Below, piece after piece: positions 38,714 to 48,062 of a stretch of DNA of 64,000 nt. The DNA is from 66-474 sp044464225 (lineage in GTDB: Bacteria; Pseudomonadota; Gammaproteobacteria; Xanthomonadales; Rhodanobacteraceae), in contig JBIQLN010000010.1 in the NCBI GenBank assembly GCA_044464225.1, forward strand, positions 1-64,000. The letters run 5' to 3'. Position 1 is the first letter of the stretch. Every line of letters starts with the position of its first letter. The translations under genes were made by a program, and so were the position numbers. Under the pieces are notes generated by a model. The model was not told the DNA's origin. It worked only from the letters and a program-made list of their open reading frames with translations, and made no database searches.

Positions 38714-39154
38714 ATGCCCGTCCCCTTCCGCCTGCGCCAACTGGACCACGTGGTGCTGCGCGTGCGCGATGTCGCGGCGATGCGGCGGTTTTATTGCGAC
38801 CTGCTCGGTTGCACGCCGGAACTGGACCAGCCGGCCATCGGCCTGTTCCAGTTGCGTGCCGGCGATTCGCTGATCGACCTCGTCGACGTCGACGGGAAGC
38901 TCGGCATCCAGGGCGGCGCGGCGCCGGGTGCGGAGGGCCACAACGTCGACCACATCTGCCTCAGCATCGAAGGTTACGACGAAGCCGCGATCGTTGCGCA
39001 CCTGGAAGCACATGGCGCGCGCGTGGGCGACATCGGCATGCGCTACGGTGCGGAGGGCGAGGGACCGTCGATTTACGTGCTGGATCCCGAGGACAACGTG
39101 GTGGAACTGAAGGGCCCGCCGATCCCGGGCTCGCGGGTCCATGTCAGGACCTGA
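38714..39154 (+). CDS. VOC (glyoxalase/bleomycin-resistance) family protein
   Basis: 146 residues from the ATG at 38714, preceded by 'aagagg'. A single vicinal-oxygen-chelate domain: 'LDHVVLRVRDVAAMRRFYCD' at the N-terminus with the first metal-ligand His, 'HNVDHICLSIEG' with the second His, and 'YVLDPEDNVVELKGPP' with the terminal Glu. These are typical metal ligands for glyoxalase I-like or fosfomycin-type folds. Substrate cannot be assigned. It is divergent from the gcvP leader. Confidence 0.9.
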   Translation: MPVPFRLRQLDHVVLRVRDVAAMRRFYCDLLGCTPELDQPAIGLFQLRAGDSLIDLVDVDGKLGIQGGAAPGAEGHNVDHICLSIEGYDEAAIVAHLEAHGARVGDIGMRYGAEGEGPSIYVLDPEDNVVELKGPPIPGSRVHVRT

Positions 39155-39179
39155 TCCCGGCAAGAGATAGGAGAATCGC

Positions 39180-39455
39180 ATGCCCTGCCTGATGGTGTTG
39201 TTTGCGCTGTTCGTCCCGCGCGTGGTGATCGTCCTGCTGTGGCTGTTCACGAACTGGTTCAGCGGCATCTTCAGCATCGCGTTGTGGCCGGTGCTGGGGT
39301 TCGTTTTCCTGCCGACCACGCTGCTCTGGTACACCGCGGTCCAGCACTGGTTCCACGGCCAGTGGACGTTGTGGCCGATCGTCGGCATCGTGATCGCGTT
39401 GCTGATCGACTTGTCGCCGGCATCGGGAAGGCGGCGTGTATACGGGCGCCGATAG
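39180..39455 (+). CDS. Small inner-membrane protein, unknown family
   Basis: 91 residues with three hydrophobic stretches: 'LMVLFALFVPRVVIVLLWLF', 'IFSIALWPVLGFVFLPTTLL' and 'WPIVGIVIALLIDLSP'. The end is basic. It begins 25 bases after the VOC gene, preceded by 'gagataggagaatcgc', a good ribosome-binding site (ggag). Proteins of this look occur widely in actinobacteria and xanthomonads without a known role. Confidence 0.75.
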   Translation: MPCLMVLFALFVPRVVIVLLWLFTNWFSGIFSIALWPVLGFVFLPTTLLWYTAVQHWFHGQWTLWPIVGIVIALLIDLSPASGRRRVYGRR

Positions 39456-39543
39456 CGCGCATCCCAACTTTTGGCAGGGGCTGCACGGGGGCAGGCGGAC
39501 TAGCATCGACGGGTTGCGTACCAGCCTTTGACGGGAGATGGGC

Positions 39544-41883
39544 ATGTCATCGATTCGCGGGATAGCGTGTGTGCTGCTTGCCGGCGCGCTGACGTTCGGC
39601 GCCACTGCGCATGCGCGGCAACTCGCCGCCACCGATTACGCGCGGGCGGTGAAGTTTCTTCCGCAGAACGCCGATCCCCTGGTCGACCACGACGTGCAGC
39701 GCGTGAAGTGGCTGGACGATACCCATTTCTGGTATCGCGACCATGACGCGACGGGCGACCGCATCATGGAAATGGACGCCGCGACCGGCAAGACCGCGCC
39801 GGCGTTCGATCAGGCCAAGCTCGCCGCCGCATTGGGCAAGGCGCGCGGCAAGGCTATGCACGCCACCAAATGGCCGACGCGCGGCTTCGACTTCCGTGTC
39901 CTGCCGGGCGGCGACCTGGATGTGCAGTCTGGCAACGACTGGTATCGCTGCGACCTTTCCGGCGTGGGCGTCTGCACCGCGCGCGACAAGATGCTGAAGA
40001 CCGGCAACGAGCCCGGCGCGTTGTCGCCCGATGGCAAGCTGTTGGCCTTCGTGCGCGACTGGAACCTCTGGGTGCGAGACCTCGCGACCGGCAAGGAAAC
40101 GCAGCTCACCACCGACGGCACGCAGGACTACGGCTACGCCACCCAGAATGCCGGCTGGATCCACGGCGATGGCGCGATCGTGCGCTGGTCGCCCGATTCG
40201 AAAAGGATCGCGACCTATCGGCAGGACCAGCGTGATGTCGGCGAGATGTACACCGTCGACACCCGGGTTGGGCATCCGAAGCTGGATGCATGGAAATATC
40301 CGCTGCCGGGCGACGACAAGGTGTTCATGATCGAGCCGGTGGTGATCGATGTCGCGACGAAAAAGATGGTGCGTCTGGAGATGGCGCCGGAACAGCGCCT
40401 GTCCACGTTGTGCGACACGCTGGCTTGCGACGACGGCGAGCCCTACACGTGGAGCGACGTGAAGTGGGCGCCGGATGGCAAGACGCTGGCGCTGGTCGAG
40501 ACCTCGAGGAACCGGCAGCATGAAACCTTCCGCGTCGCGGATGCCGAAACCGGCGCGATGCATACCGCGTTCGAGTACAGCGCAAAGGACTATTACGAAA
40601 GCGGCCACGGCCGCGTGAATTGGCAATACCTGCCGAGGACCCACGAAGCCATCTGGCCGTCCGAACAGAACGACTGGAACAATCTGTACCTGTACGACCT
40701 CAAGACCGGCAGGCAATTGCGGCCGGTGACTTCGGGCGAAGGCAACGTCACCGAGGTGCTGCACCTCGATCGCGCCGCGCGCACGCTGTGGTTCGTGGGC
40801 GTGGGTCGCACGCCGGGCGTGAATCCGTATTACCGGCAGTTCTTCAAGGTGGACATCGACAGCGGCAAGGCCACGCTGCTGACGCCGGAAGATGCCGACC
40901 ACACGATCACGATGTCGCCGGATGGCAAATCCTTCGTCGATTCGTATTCGACACCGACCACGCCGCCGGTGACGGTTTTGCGTGCAAGCGACAATGGTCA
41001 CGTGATCGCGACCGTCGCCAAGGCCGACATTTCGCGCCTGGAGGCCGCCGGCTGGGTGCCGCCGATCCCGATCACGGTGAAGGCCCGCGACGGCAAGACC
41101 AGGCTGTACGGGATGATGTTCAAGCCGACGAACTTCGACCCGCACAAGAAGTATCCGGTGATCGATTACATCTATCCGGGTCCGCAGACCGGCTCGGTGC
41201 GCGGGCGCAGTTTCCTCGCCGCGCGGATCGATCACCAGGCGATGGCGGAACTCGGTTTCATCGTGGTCGCGATCGACGGCATGGGCACGCCGTGGCGCTC
41301 GACGAGCTTCCATCATTACTGGTACGGCAACATGGGTGACAACACCTTGCCCGACCAGGTCGCCGGCATCAGGGAGCTCGCGAAGCGCCATCCATGGATC
41401 GACCTCGATCGCGTCGGCATCTGGGGCCATTCGGGTGGTGGCAACGCCACCGCGACCGCGATGTTCCGCTATCCGGATTTCTTCAAGGCAGGCTGGGCGG
41501 AGAGCGGCAACCACGACAACCGCAACTACGAGAACGATTGGGGCGAGAAGTACCAGGGCCTGCTGGTCACCAACCCGGACGGGACCACGAACTACGACAA
41601 GCAGGCCAACCAGCTTGTCGCGAAGAACCTGAAGGGCCATCTGATGCTGGTGCACGGCGAGATCGACGACAACGTGCCGATCAGCAACACCTATCTCGTG
41701 GTGGACGCGTTGATCAAGGCCAACAAGGATTTCGACATGCTGATCCTGCCGAACCGGCACCACGGCTATGGCGAGGATTCGTCGTACGTGACGCGCCGGC
41801 GCTGGGACTGGTTCGTGGAGCATCTCGCCGGCGACACGCCGCCGCACCAATTCCGGGTTCCCGCTCCGGATGCGGGGAAGTAG
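39544..41883 (+). CDS. Secreted dipeptidyl-peptidase IV-like S9B serine peptidase
   Basis: 779 residues from the ATG at 39544, preferred over the ATG at 39538 because 'gggag' lies six bases before it and directly abuts the other. A signal peptide ends near 'GATAHA'. The N-terminal beta-propeller domain ('RWSPDSKRIATYRQDQRDV', 'FMIEPVVIDVATKKMVRLE') precedes an alpha/beta-hydrolase domain. The catalytic triad is Ser in 'GIWGHSGGGNATA', Asp in 'HGEIDDNVPISNT' and His in 'LPNRHHGYGEDS'. The family releases X-Pro dipeptides from peptides; periplasmic or secreted location is likely. Related enzymes in Xanthomonas and Stenotrophomonas aid protein scavenging. Confidence 0.92.
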   Translation: MSSIRGIACVLLAGALTFGATAHARQLAATDYARAVKFLPQNADPLVDHDVQRVKWLDDTHFWYRDHDATGDRIMEMDAATGKTAPAFDQAKLAAALGKARGKAMHATKWPTRGFDFRVLPGGDLDVQSGNDWYRCDLSGVGVCTARDKMLKTGNEPGALSPDGKLLAFVRDWNLWVRDLATGKETQLTTDGTQDYGYATQNAGWIHGDGAIVRWSPDSKRIATYRQDQRDVGEMYTVDTRVGHPKLDAWKYPLPGDDKVFMIEPVVIDVATKKMVRLEMAPEQRLSTLCDTLACDDGEPYTWSDVKWAPDGKTLALVETSRNRQHETFRVADAETGAMHTAFEYSAKDYYESGHGRVNWQYLPRTHEAIWPSEQNDWNNLYLYDLKTGRQLRPVTSGEGNVTEVLHLDRAARTLWFVGVGRTPGVNPYYRQFFKVDIDSGKATLLTPEDADHTITMSPDGKSFVDSYSTPTTPPVTVLRASDNGHVIATVAKADISRLEAAGWVPPIPITVKARDGKTRLYGMMFKPTNFDPHKKYPVIDYIYPGPQTGSVRGRSFLAARIDHQAMAELGFIVVAIDGMGTPWRSTSFHHYWYGNMGDNTLPDQVAGIRELAKRHPWIDLDRVGIWGHSGGGNATATAMFRYPDFFKAGWAESGNHDNRNYENDWGEKYQGLLVTNPDGTTNYDKQANQLVAKNLKGHLMLVHGEIDDNVPISNTYLVVDALIKANKDFDMLILPNRHHGYGEDSSYVTRRRWDWFVEHLAGDTPPHQFRVPAPDAGK

Positions 41884-41973
41884 GCGCCGGGTTCGACTCC
41901 AGTCGCCACCGAAGCGCTGCAGCGGCCGACGTGGCGCCCTTGATGTGCGGCTTCGCGCCATGTTGATGGCGTC

Positions 41974-42006
41974 TTGTCTTTGCGGGGTGTAACGATATAA
42001 CATTAC
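41974..42006 (+). promoter_or_regulatory. Putative promoter with overlapping AT-rich operator for the RND efflux operon
   Basis: 'ttgtct' (41974-41979) and 'tataac' (41996-42001) are 16 bases apart. Over the -10 lies an 18-base imperfect palindrome, 'gtaacgatataacattac' (41989-42006; 14 of 18 positions symmetric). Such AT-rich symmetry inside very GC-rich DNA suggests a repressor site, for instance TetR- or MarR-like; no regulator gene is adjacent. Confidence 0.45.
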
Positions 42007-42101
42007 GCGCCCGCCGCGGCCCGATGCATGGGCTCCGGCGACGGATCACTTCCGCACTGGCCGGATTGGCACCGTGCCGTCCCGCAAGAGAACCGACCTG
42101 G

Positions 42102-43592
42102 ATGATCAAGCTTTCGCCGCCCCGAGCCTTGCGTGCATTCACGGTCGCGCTGGCCGCGGCGTCGTTGATGCTTGCCGGCTGTGCGGCCGGGCCGAACTTC
42201 AAACCGCCGGCGCCGCCATCCGTTTCGACTGCGCGCTCGCTGACGACAACGGCAGCGACGCAGGGCGTGGCCGGTGGCGCTGCGCAGGCTTTCACGCAGG
42301 GCGGCGACATTCCGGGTGACTGGTGGACGCTGTTCCGCTCGCCGCAGCTGGATGCGCTGATCGTGCGCGCACTGAAGAACAACCATGACCTCGGGGCTGC
42401 AAAGGCCGCCCTGCGGGTCGCGCACGAGGACATGCTGGCGCAGCGCGGATCGTTCGTTCCCGCCGTATCCGTCGGTCTCGCTGCCAGCCGCCAGAAAGAT
42501 CCGTCGGCCGCGCTGGCGCCGGTGCCGAGCAACAACGCGTATCTGTACAGCCTGTTCACGCCGCAGCTTTCGATTTCCTATTCGCCGGACCTGTTCGGCC
42601 TGAACCGTCGCACGCGCGAGTCGCTCGAGGCGCAGGAGCAGGCAGCGCGCTTCCAGATGATCGCCGTGTGGACCACGCTGACTTCGAACGTGGTGCTGAC
42701 GGCGGTGCAGGAAGCGGCGCTGCGCGAACAGGTCGAGGCCACACGCAAGCTGGTAGATCTGGAGAAGCGCAGCCTCGCGATCCTGGAACTCCGGTTGGGG
42801 AAGGGCGACGCCAGCAAGCTCGACGTGGCCGCGCAGCAGTCGCAATTGGCGCAAACCGAAGCCGGGCTGCCGGCGCTGGTGAAGCAACTGGCGGCGACGC
42901 AGCACACGCTGGCGGTGCTGGTCGGCGCATTTCCGGGCACCGTGTCGGCGCAGACGTTCGCGCTGTCCGATCTGCATCTTCCCGAAACCTTGCCCGCAAG
43001 CCTGCCATCGACGCTGGTTGCGCAACGTCCGGACGTGCGCCAGGCGCGCGCCAACCTGCACGCGGCGAGTGCCGCGATCGGCATCGCGGCGGCCGAGCGC
43101 CTGCCGCAGATCCAGCTCAGCGCGGATGCCGGCAGCACCGCGCTTGCGATCTCGAAAGTGTTCGGGTCGGGCACCGGCTTCTGGGGCATCGCCGCGTCCC
43201 TTGCCGGGCCCATCTTCGAGGGCGGCCAACTGATGCACCAGGAACGCGCGGCCAAGGCGGCCTACGTCGAAGCGGCCGAACAATATTGTGGGACGGTACT
43301 GGCCGCATTCCAGAACGTCGCCGACACGCTGGTCGCGCTGCACCAGGACGCCAGGGCATTGCAGTCCGCCGCGCAGGCGGGGCGCGCCGCGAAGACCACG
43401 CTGGATTTGTCGCAACTGCAGCTGAAGCGCGGCTACATCGGCACGTTCGAATTGTTGGCGGCGCAGCAGTCGTACCAGCAGGCACGCATCGCGCTGGTCG
43501 AAGCCGAAGCAAGCCGCTTTGCCGACACCGCGGCCCTGTACCAGGCGCTCGGCGGCGGATGGTGGCATCACCCGGAATTGGGCAAGCAATGA
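42102..43592 (+). CDS. RND efflux outer-membrane factor lipoprotein (CzcC/NodT type)
   Basis: 496 residues from the ATG at 42102; the lipobox 'LMLAGC' follows a hydrophobic signal, so the mature protein is lipidated. Two outer-membrane-efflux repeats of the TolC kind are present: around residues 60-250 ('DWWTLFRSPQLDALIVRAL', 'ISYSPDLFGLNRRTRE') and 260-470 ('AQRPDVRQARANLHAASAAI', 'LQLKRGYIGTFELLAAQQSY'). It forms the outer channel of a tripartite pump. It overlaps the adaptor gene by four bases (ATGA), first gene of three. Confidence 0.92.
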   Translation: MIKLSPPRALRAFTVALAAASLMLAGCAAGPNFKPPAPPSVSTARSLTTTAATQGVAGGAAQAFTQGGDIPGDWWTLFRSPQLDALIVRALKNNHDLGAAKAALRVAHEDMLAQRGSFVPAVSVGLAASRQKDPSAALAPVPSNNAYLYSLFTPQLSISYSPDLFGLNRRTRESLEAQEQAARFQMIAVWTTLTSNVVLTAVQEAALREQVEATRKLVDLEKRSLAILELRLGKGDASKLDVAAQQSQLAQTEAGLPALVKQLAATQHTLAVLVGAFPGTVSAQTFALSDLHLPETLPASLPSTLVAQRPDVRQARANLHAASAAIGIAAAERLPQIQLSADAGSTALAISKVFGSGTGFWGIAASLAGPIFEGGQLMHQERAAKAAYVEAAEQYCGTVLAAFQNVADTLVALHQDARALQSAAQAGRAAKTTLDLSQLQLKRGYIGTFELLAAQQSYQQARIALVEAEASRFADTAALYQALGGGWWHHPELGKQ

Positions 43593-44857
43593 GCATGACT
43601 ACACGAACGTTTCGAGCGGGCGCGGGTTTTCGTGCGCGACCCTGCAAATCTTTTGAAGTATTTCCGGACGGGGCCACGCAGCGGGCGCGATCAATCCATG
43701 TCGATCTTGCATGGCAACGTCCCGGATTGCGCACGGGCATTGCAATGGCGGGATTGTTCGTGCTTGTCGCACTCGCCGGCTGCTCCGGCAAACCGGCGCA
43801 GAGGCAAAGTTCCACCACTCCGCACAACGTGACGCTGACGAAGGCGCAGCAATCCGGCCTCCGCGTCGTCACGGTCGAGCCGGTGCAATACCACGCCGCG
43901 GTCACGACCACCGGCGTGGTGGACTTCGACCGCGATCGGGCGGCCGACATCGTGGCCCCTTTTTCGGGTGCGGTCACGAAGGTGCTGGTGACACTCGGAC
44001 AGCACGTCGCCAAAGGGCAGGCACTGGCCGAGGTTGACTCGGCCGATTTCGCCGCGGCGGCAGGCGCCTACCGCAAGGCCGTGCTGGCGGCGCACGCCGC
44101 CGACGCGGTCGCGGCCAATGACCGCGCGCTGTACGCGCACCAGGCGATTTCGCAGCGCGAGAACGCGCAGGCCCAGGCCGATGCCGCGGGCGCCGACGCC
44201 GACCGCGATGCTGCGTTGCAGACGCTGGCGGCATTGCACATGGACGCGAAGGCCATCGCCGCCATTCGGGACGGCAAGCCGGTTTCCGGCGGGCGCGGCG
44301 TGATCCGCGCGCCGATCGCGGGCACCCTGGTGGCGAAATCCATTGCGCCGGGGCAAACCCTGGCCGCCGGGGCGACACCGTGCTTCACGGTTGCCGATAC
44401 ATCGAAGATGTGGGTGATGGCGAATGTCTTCGGCGACGACGTGGCGCGCGTGGGGGCCGGCGATTCCGCAAGCGTGGATCCCGGCGCCGGCGAAAAACCG
44501 ATGGGGGGTACCGTCACCAACGTGGGCGCGGTGGTCGATCCCGACAGCCGGTCGGTGCAGGCGCGGGTGCTGGTTGACAACCCCGCCGGCGTGCTGAAGA
44601 AACAAATGTACGTGATGGTGCACATTCATTCACGCGATGCGCGTCGGGGTTTGTTGATTCCGGTTTCCGCGGTGCTGCGCGACGACGAAAACCTGCCGTT
44701 CGTGTACGTGGTGGACTCCGACGGCAGCTATGCACGCCGGTCCATTGCCCTCGGCAGGCGCATCGGCGACCGCTTCGTGATTCCCGACGGGCTTCGCGCC
44801 GGTGACAAGGTGGTCGCGGACGGTTCGATCTTCCTGCAGTTCATCCAGTCGCAATGA
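43589..44857 (+). CDS. RND efflux periplasmic adaptor (membrane fusion protein)
   Basis: 422 residues from the ATG at 43589, which overlaps the previous stop. The true start may be later: after about 50 non-family residues comes 'MAGLFVLVALAGCSG' (ATG at 43745), a good lipoprotein signal with lipobox, and a TTG at 43727 would also fit. The body has CzcB/HlyD features: 'VVDFDRDRAADIVAPFSGAV' (barrel-sandwich), 'GQHVAKGQALAEVDSADF' (lipoyl-like), an alpha-hairpin rich in Ala, 'VIRAPIAGTLVAKSIAPGQT' and 'VWVMANVFGDDVARV'-like beta-barrel (here 'MWVMANVFGDDV'). It links the pump to the outer channel. Confidence 0.9.
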   Translation: MSMTTRTFRAGAGFRARPCKSFEVFPDGATQRARSIHVDLAWQRPGLRTGIAMAGLFVLVALAGCSGKPAQRQSSTTPHNVTLTKAQQSGLRVVTVEPVQYHAAVTTTGVVDFDRDRAADIVAPFSGAVTKVLVTLGQHVAKGQALAEVDSADFAAAAGAYRKAVLAAHAADAVAANDRALYAHQAISQRENAQAQADAAGADADRDAALQTLAALHMDAKAIAAIRDGKPVSGGRGVIRAPIAGTLVAKSIAPGQTLAAGATPCFTVADTSKMWVMANVFGDDVARVGAGDSASVDPGAGEKPMGGTVTNVGAVVDPDSRSVQARVLVDNPAGVLKKQMYVMVHIHSRDARRGLLIPVSAVLRDDENLPFVYVVDSDGSYARRSIALGRRIGDRFVIPDGLRAGDKVVADGSIFLQFIQSQ

Positions 44858-47800
44858 ACGCGCAAGCATTGGCAGGCGAAGCGCCGCGCAAGCCGTCGCT
44901 CATCAACCGCGTCGTGGCGTTCTCGCTGGAGCAACGCCTGTTGATCGTGCTGCTGTCCCTGGGCATGGCGGCGGCCGGTGTATGGGCATGGAAGGTCCTG
45001 CCGATGGACGCGTATCCGAACCTGTCGTCGCCGATGGTCGACATCGTCGCGCAATGGCCGGGGCATTCGGCGGAAGAGGTCGAACAACAGATCACCGTGC
45101 CGATGGAACTCGGCATGAATGCGATCCCGGGCCTCGTCACCAAACGTTCGATCTCGCTGTACGGATTGTCCGACGTCACGCTCACGTTTTCCGACGACAC
45201 GGACCGCTATTTTGCCCGCCAGCGCGTCTACAACCGTCTTCCGGGGATCGACCTGCCTGATGGCATCACGCCCGACGTCGGGCCGATGTCGCCGCCGTCG
45301 GGACTGGTCTACCGCTACGTGCTGCAGAGTACCGACCGCTCGCCGATGCAGTTGAAAACGCTGCAGGACTGGGTGATCGCGCCGCAATACCGCTCGGTAC
45401 CGGGGGTCGCCGACGATTCGGGTTTCGGTGGCGGCACCATGCAATATCAGGTGTTGCTGGATCCGGTGAAGATCGCCGGGCTGGGACTCAGCGTGTCGCA
45501 GGTCGAAGCCGCGCTCGCCGCCAACAACAGCAATGGCGGCGGCGGCTTCTACCAGCAGGGTGGGCAGTTCTTCTACGTGCGCGGCCTCGGGCGCATCAAG
45601 ACGCCCGCGGACATCGGCGACATCGTGCTGGCGGTGCACGACGGCACACCGGTGCTGGTCAAGGATGTCGCCGAGGTGAAGGTCGGCATTGCGCCCCGTC
45701 TCGGCGAGTTCGGTTACATGCACCGGGACGACGCGGTGGAAGGCGTGATCCTGGCGCTGACCGGCTCGAAGACCGAAGACGTGTTGAAGCGGGTCGAAGC
45801 CAAGACTAAGGAGCTGAATGAGACGATCCTCCCCAGGGACGTGAAGATCCACCCGTTCTACGATCTGACCACGCTTATCGACCAGACCAAGGGCGTGGTG
45901 ATGCACAACCTCACGCTCGGACTGGTGCTGGTGATAGGCGTGCTGGTGTTCTTCCTGTACGACCTGCGCGCCGGGCTGATCGTCGCGGTGACGGTACCGA
46001 TGGCGCTGCTGTTCGCGTTCCTTTGCCTCGACTTGAAGAATGCATCCGCCAATCTGCTTTCGATCGGGGCAGTGGATTTCGGCATCCTCGTGGATGGTGC
46101 GATCTTCATGGTCGAGAACATCTTCCGCGAGCTGGGGGCGCGGCGCGGCACCGAATACGAGATCCGGGAAGTGATCCTCTCCGCGGCCGCCGAAATCGAC
46201 CGGCCGCTGGTGTATGCCGTCGCGGTGATCGTTGCCAGTTTCCTGCCGATCTATTTCCTCACGGGACCGTCCGGCACGCTGTTCAAGCCGATGGCCGACA
46301 CCATGATCTTCGCGCTGGTCGGCTCGCTCGTCGTCACGCTGGCGCTGTTGCCGGTGTTGTGCGGCATCTTCTTGCGCCGTGGCGTACGCGAGCGACACAA
46401 CGCGATCTACGAAAAATTCAAGGCGTGGTACGTGGGCGCGCTCGATCGCGCGCAACGCGTGCCATGGCGGGTGACCGCCGTGTCGGTCGTGCTGCTGGGG
46501 CTCACCTTCCTGATGATGCAGGGAATCGGCGCCGAGTTCATGCCCAACCTCGACGAGGGCGCACTGTGGGTGCGCGCGACGATGCCGTACACCATCTCGT
46601 TCGAGAAGGCATCGGAAATCTCGCCGGAAATCCGCAAGGTGCTGATGTCGTTCCCCGTCGTCACCACGGTGACGTCGGAACTCGGCCGCCCGGACGACGG
46701 TACCGATTCGACGGGGTTCTTCAATGACGAATTCCTCGTCGGCCTGAAGCCGTACGCGGCATGGCACGGCGCGTACCGCGACAAGCAGGACCTGATCGCG
46801 GCGATCGACAAGAAGCTCGAAAGATTCCCGGGCATCCAGTTCAACTTCACCCAGCCCGCCGAGGATGCGGTGGACGAAGCCGAAACGGGCCTCAAGAGCG
46901 CGCTGGCCGTGAAGCTGTACGGCCCCAGCCTGCAGGTGCTGCAGAAGGAAGGCAAGGCCATCAAGGCGGTGATGGAAAAGGTGCGCGGCATCACCGACAT
47001 CACGCTGGTGCACGAACTTGGCCAGCCCAACCTTGCAATCGAGATCGACCGCGCGAAGATCGCGCGGTACGGCCTCAATGTCGACGACATCAATGGCCTG
47101 GTCAATGCCGCGATCGGCGGCGACGTCGCGACCCAGGTGGTGCAGGGTGACAAGCAGTTCGACCTGGTGGTGCGCCTGCAGCAGCGTTTCCGCGACAACC
47201 CGACGGAGATCGGCGACATTCCCGTGGCGACGCCCGGTGGGCAGCAGATTCCGTTGAAGGAGCTCGCCAGCATCAAGGTGGAGAATGGCGCCTCGTTCAT
47301 CTATCGCGAGAACGGGTCGCGCTATATCGGCGTGCAGTTCTCGGTGGCGGGGCGCGATCTCGCAGGCGCCGTGAACGATGCGATCGCCCAGGTCGCGAAG
47401 CAAGTGAAACTGCCGCAGGGCTATCGGCTCGAATGGGGCGGCGAATACAAGGAATACACCGCGTCGCGCGAGCAGATGCGGGTGGTCCTGCCGCTGACGG
47501 TGGTGCTGATCTTCGGTCTGTTGTTCGTGCTGTACGGCAACTTCAAGTTCCCGTTGATCACGGTGCTGGGCGTGCTGCTGTCGGCGCCTTTCGGCGCGGT
47601 GTTCGCGATGTGGATCACGGGTACGCCGTTCTCGGTGTCGTCCGGCATCGGGTTCATCGTGCTGTTCGGCGTGTCGGTGCTGACGGGGGTCGTCTATATT
47701 TCCTGCGCAAACGAATTGCGATTGGGCGGGATGGACATGCTGCAGGCCGCGCAGGAAGCAGCGGTAGTGCGATTGCGTGCGATCCTGATGACCGCGCTGG

Positions 47801-47976
47801 TCGCGGCGCTGGGCCTGCTGCCGGCGGCGATCGCACACGGTGTCGGCACCGACTCGCAGCGCCCGTTCGCGCTGGTGATCGTGGCCGGCATGATGTCACG
47901 CCTCGCGATCGGCATCTTCGTCATGCCGGCCTTGTACAAGCTGGTGGCACGCCAGGGCGATCGCCTGCAGGTGTGA
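44854..47976 (+). CDS. CzcA/CusA-type RND efflux permease
   Basis: 1040 residues, usual for heavy-metal RND pumps. It is a trimeric inner-membrane proton antiporter with twelve helices and two large periplasmic loops. The fourth-helix motif 'DFGILVDGAIFMVEN' carries the Asp-Asp-Glu proton-relay residues of the heavy-metal (HME) class. The N-terminus 'LIVLLSLGMAAAGVWAWKVL' is TM1 and 'DAYPNLSSPMVDIVAQWPG' opens the porter domain. The metal-selecting methionines of CusA are not clearly conserved, so the substrate (metal or organic) is unsettled. It overlaps the adaptor stop (ATGA). Confidence 0.93.
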   Translation: MNAQALAGEAPRKPSLINRVVAFSLEQRLLIVLLSLGMAAAGVWAWKVLPMDAYPNLSSPMVDIVAQWPGHSAEEVEQQITVPMELGMNAIPGLVTKRSISLYGLSDVTLTFSDDTDRYFARQRVYNRLPGIDLPDGITPDVGPMSPPSGLVYRYVLQSTDRSPMQLKTLQDWVIAPQYRSVPGVADDSGFGGGTMQYQVLLDPVKIAGLGLSVSQVEAALAANNSNGGGGFYQQGGQFFYVRGLGRIKTPADIGDIVLAVHDGTPVLVKDVAEVKVGIAPRLGEFGYMHRDDAVEGVILALTGSKTEDVLKRVEAKTKELNETILPRDVKIHPFYDLTTLIDQTKGVVMHNLTLGLVLVIGVLVFFLYDLRAGLIVAVTVPMALLFAFLCLDLKNASANLLSIGAVDFGILVDGAIFMVENIFRELGARRGTEYEIREVILSAAAEIDRPLVYAVAVIVASFLPIYFLTGPSGTLFKPMADTMIFALVGSLVVTLALLPVLCGIFLRRGVRERHNAIYEKFKAWYVGALDRAQRVPWRVTAVSVVLLGLTFLMMQGIGAEFMPNLDEGALWVRATMPYTISFEKASEISPEIRKVLMSFPVVTTVTSELGRPDDGTDSTGFFNDEFLVGLKPYAAWHGAYRDKQDLIAAIDKKLERFPGIQFNFTQPAEDAVDEAETGLKSALAVKLYGPSLQVLQKEGKAIKAVMEKVRGITDITLVHELGQPNLAIEIDRAKIARYGLNVDDINGLVNAAIGGDVATQVVQGDKQFDLVVRLQQRFRDNPTEIGDIPVATPGGQQIPLKELASIKVENGASFIYRENGSRYIGVQFSVAGRDLAGAVNDAIAQVAKQVKLPQGYRLEWGGEYKEYTASREQMRVVLPLTVVLIFGLLFVLYGNFKFPLITVLGVLLSAPFGAVFAMWITGTPFSVSSGIGFIVLFGVSVLTGVVYISCANELRLGGMDMLQAAQEAAVVRLRAILMTALVAALGLLPAAIAHGVGTDSQRPFALVIVAGMMSRLAIGIFVMPALYKLVARQGDRLQV

Positions 47977-48011
47977 ACGCAGACGTGCGCAGCCCGGCAT
48001 TCGGTTTTCGA

Positions 48012-48038
48012 CAAAAACGGGCGCCATGCGGCGCCCGT
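48012..48038 (-). terminator. Rho-independent terminator of the beta-barrel gene
   Basis: Arms 'acgggcgcc' (48017-48025) and 'ggcgcccgt' (48030-48038) with loop 'atgc'; on the minus strand the stem is followed by 'tttttg'-type sequence. It terminates the minus-strand gene ending at 48063. The convergent RND operon stops at 47976 and could use it as well, though the T-run favours the minus strand. Confidence 0.8.
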
Positions 48039-48062
48039 CGTGAGGCAATACGTCGCGTCAAC

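Noticed and set aside
39547..42003. A minus-strand frame of about 818 codons across the DPP-IV-like gene
   Set aside because: Antisense shadow of a gene with an intact catalytic triad.
44728..47838. A minus-strand open frame of about 1036 codons across the RND permease gene
   Set aside because: It is antisense to a full-length CzcA-class gene and reads as His/Arg/Asp-rich sequence with no family resemblance. High GC suppresses stop codons in this frame.
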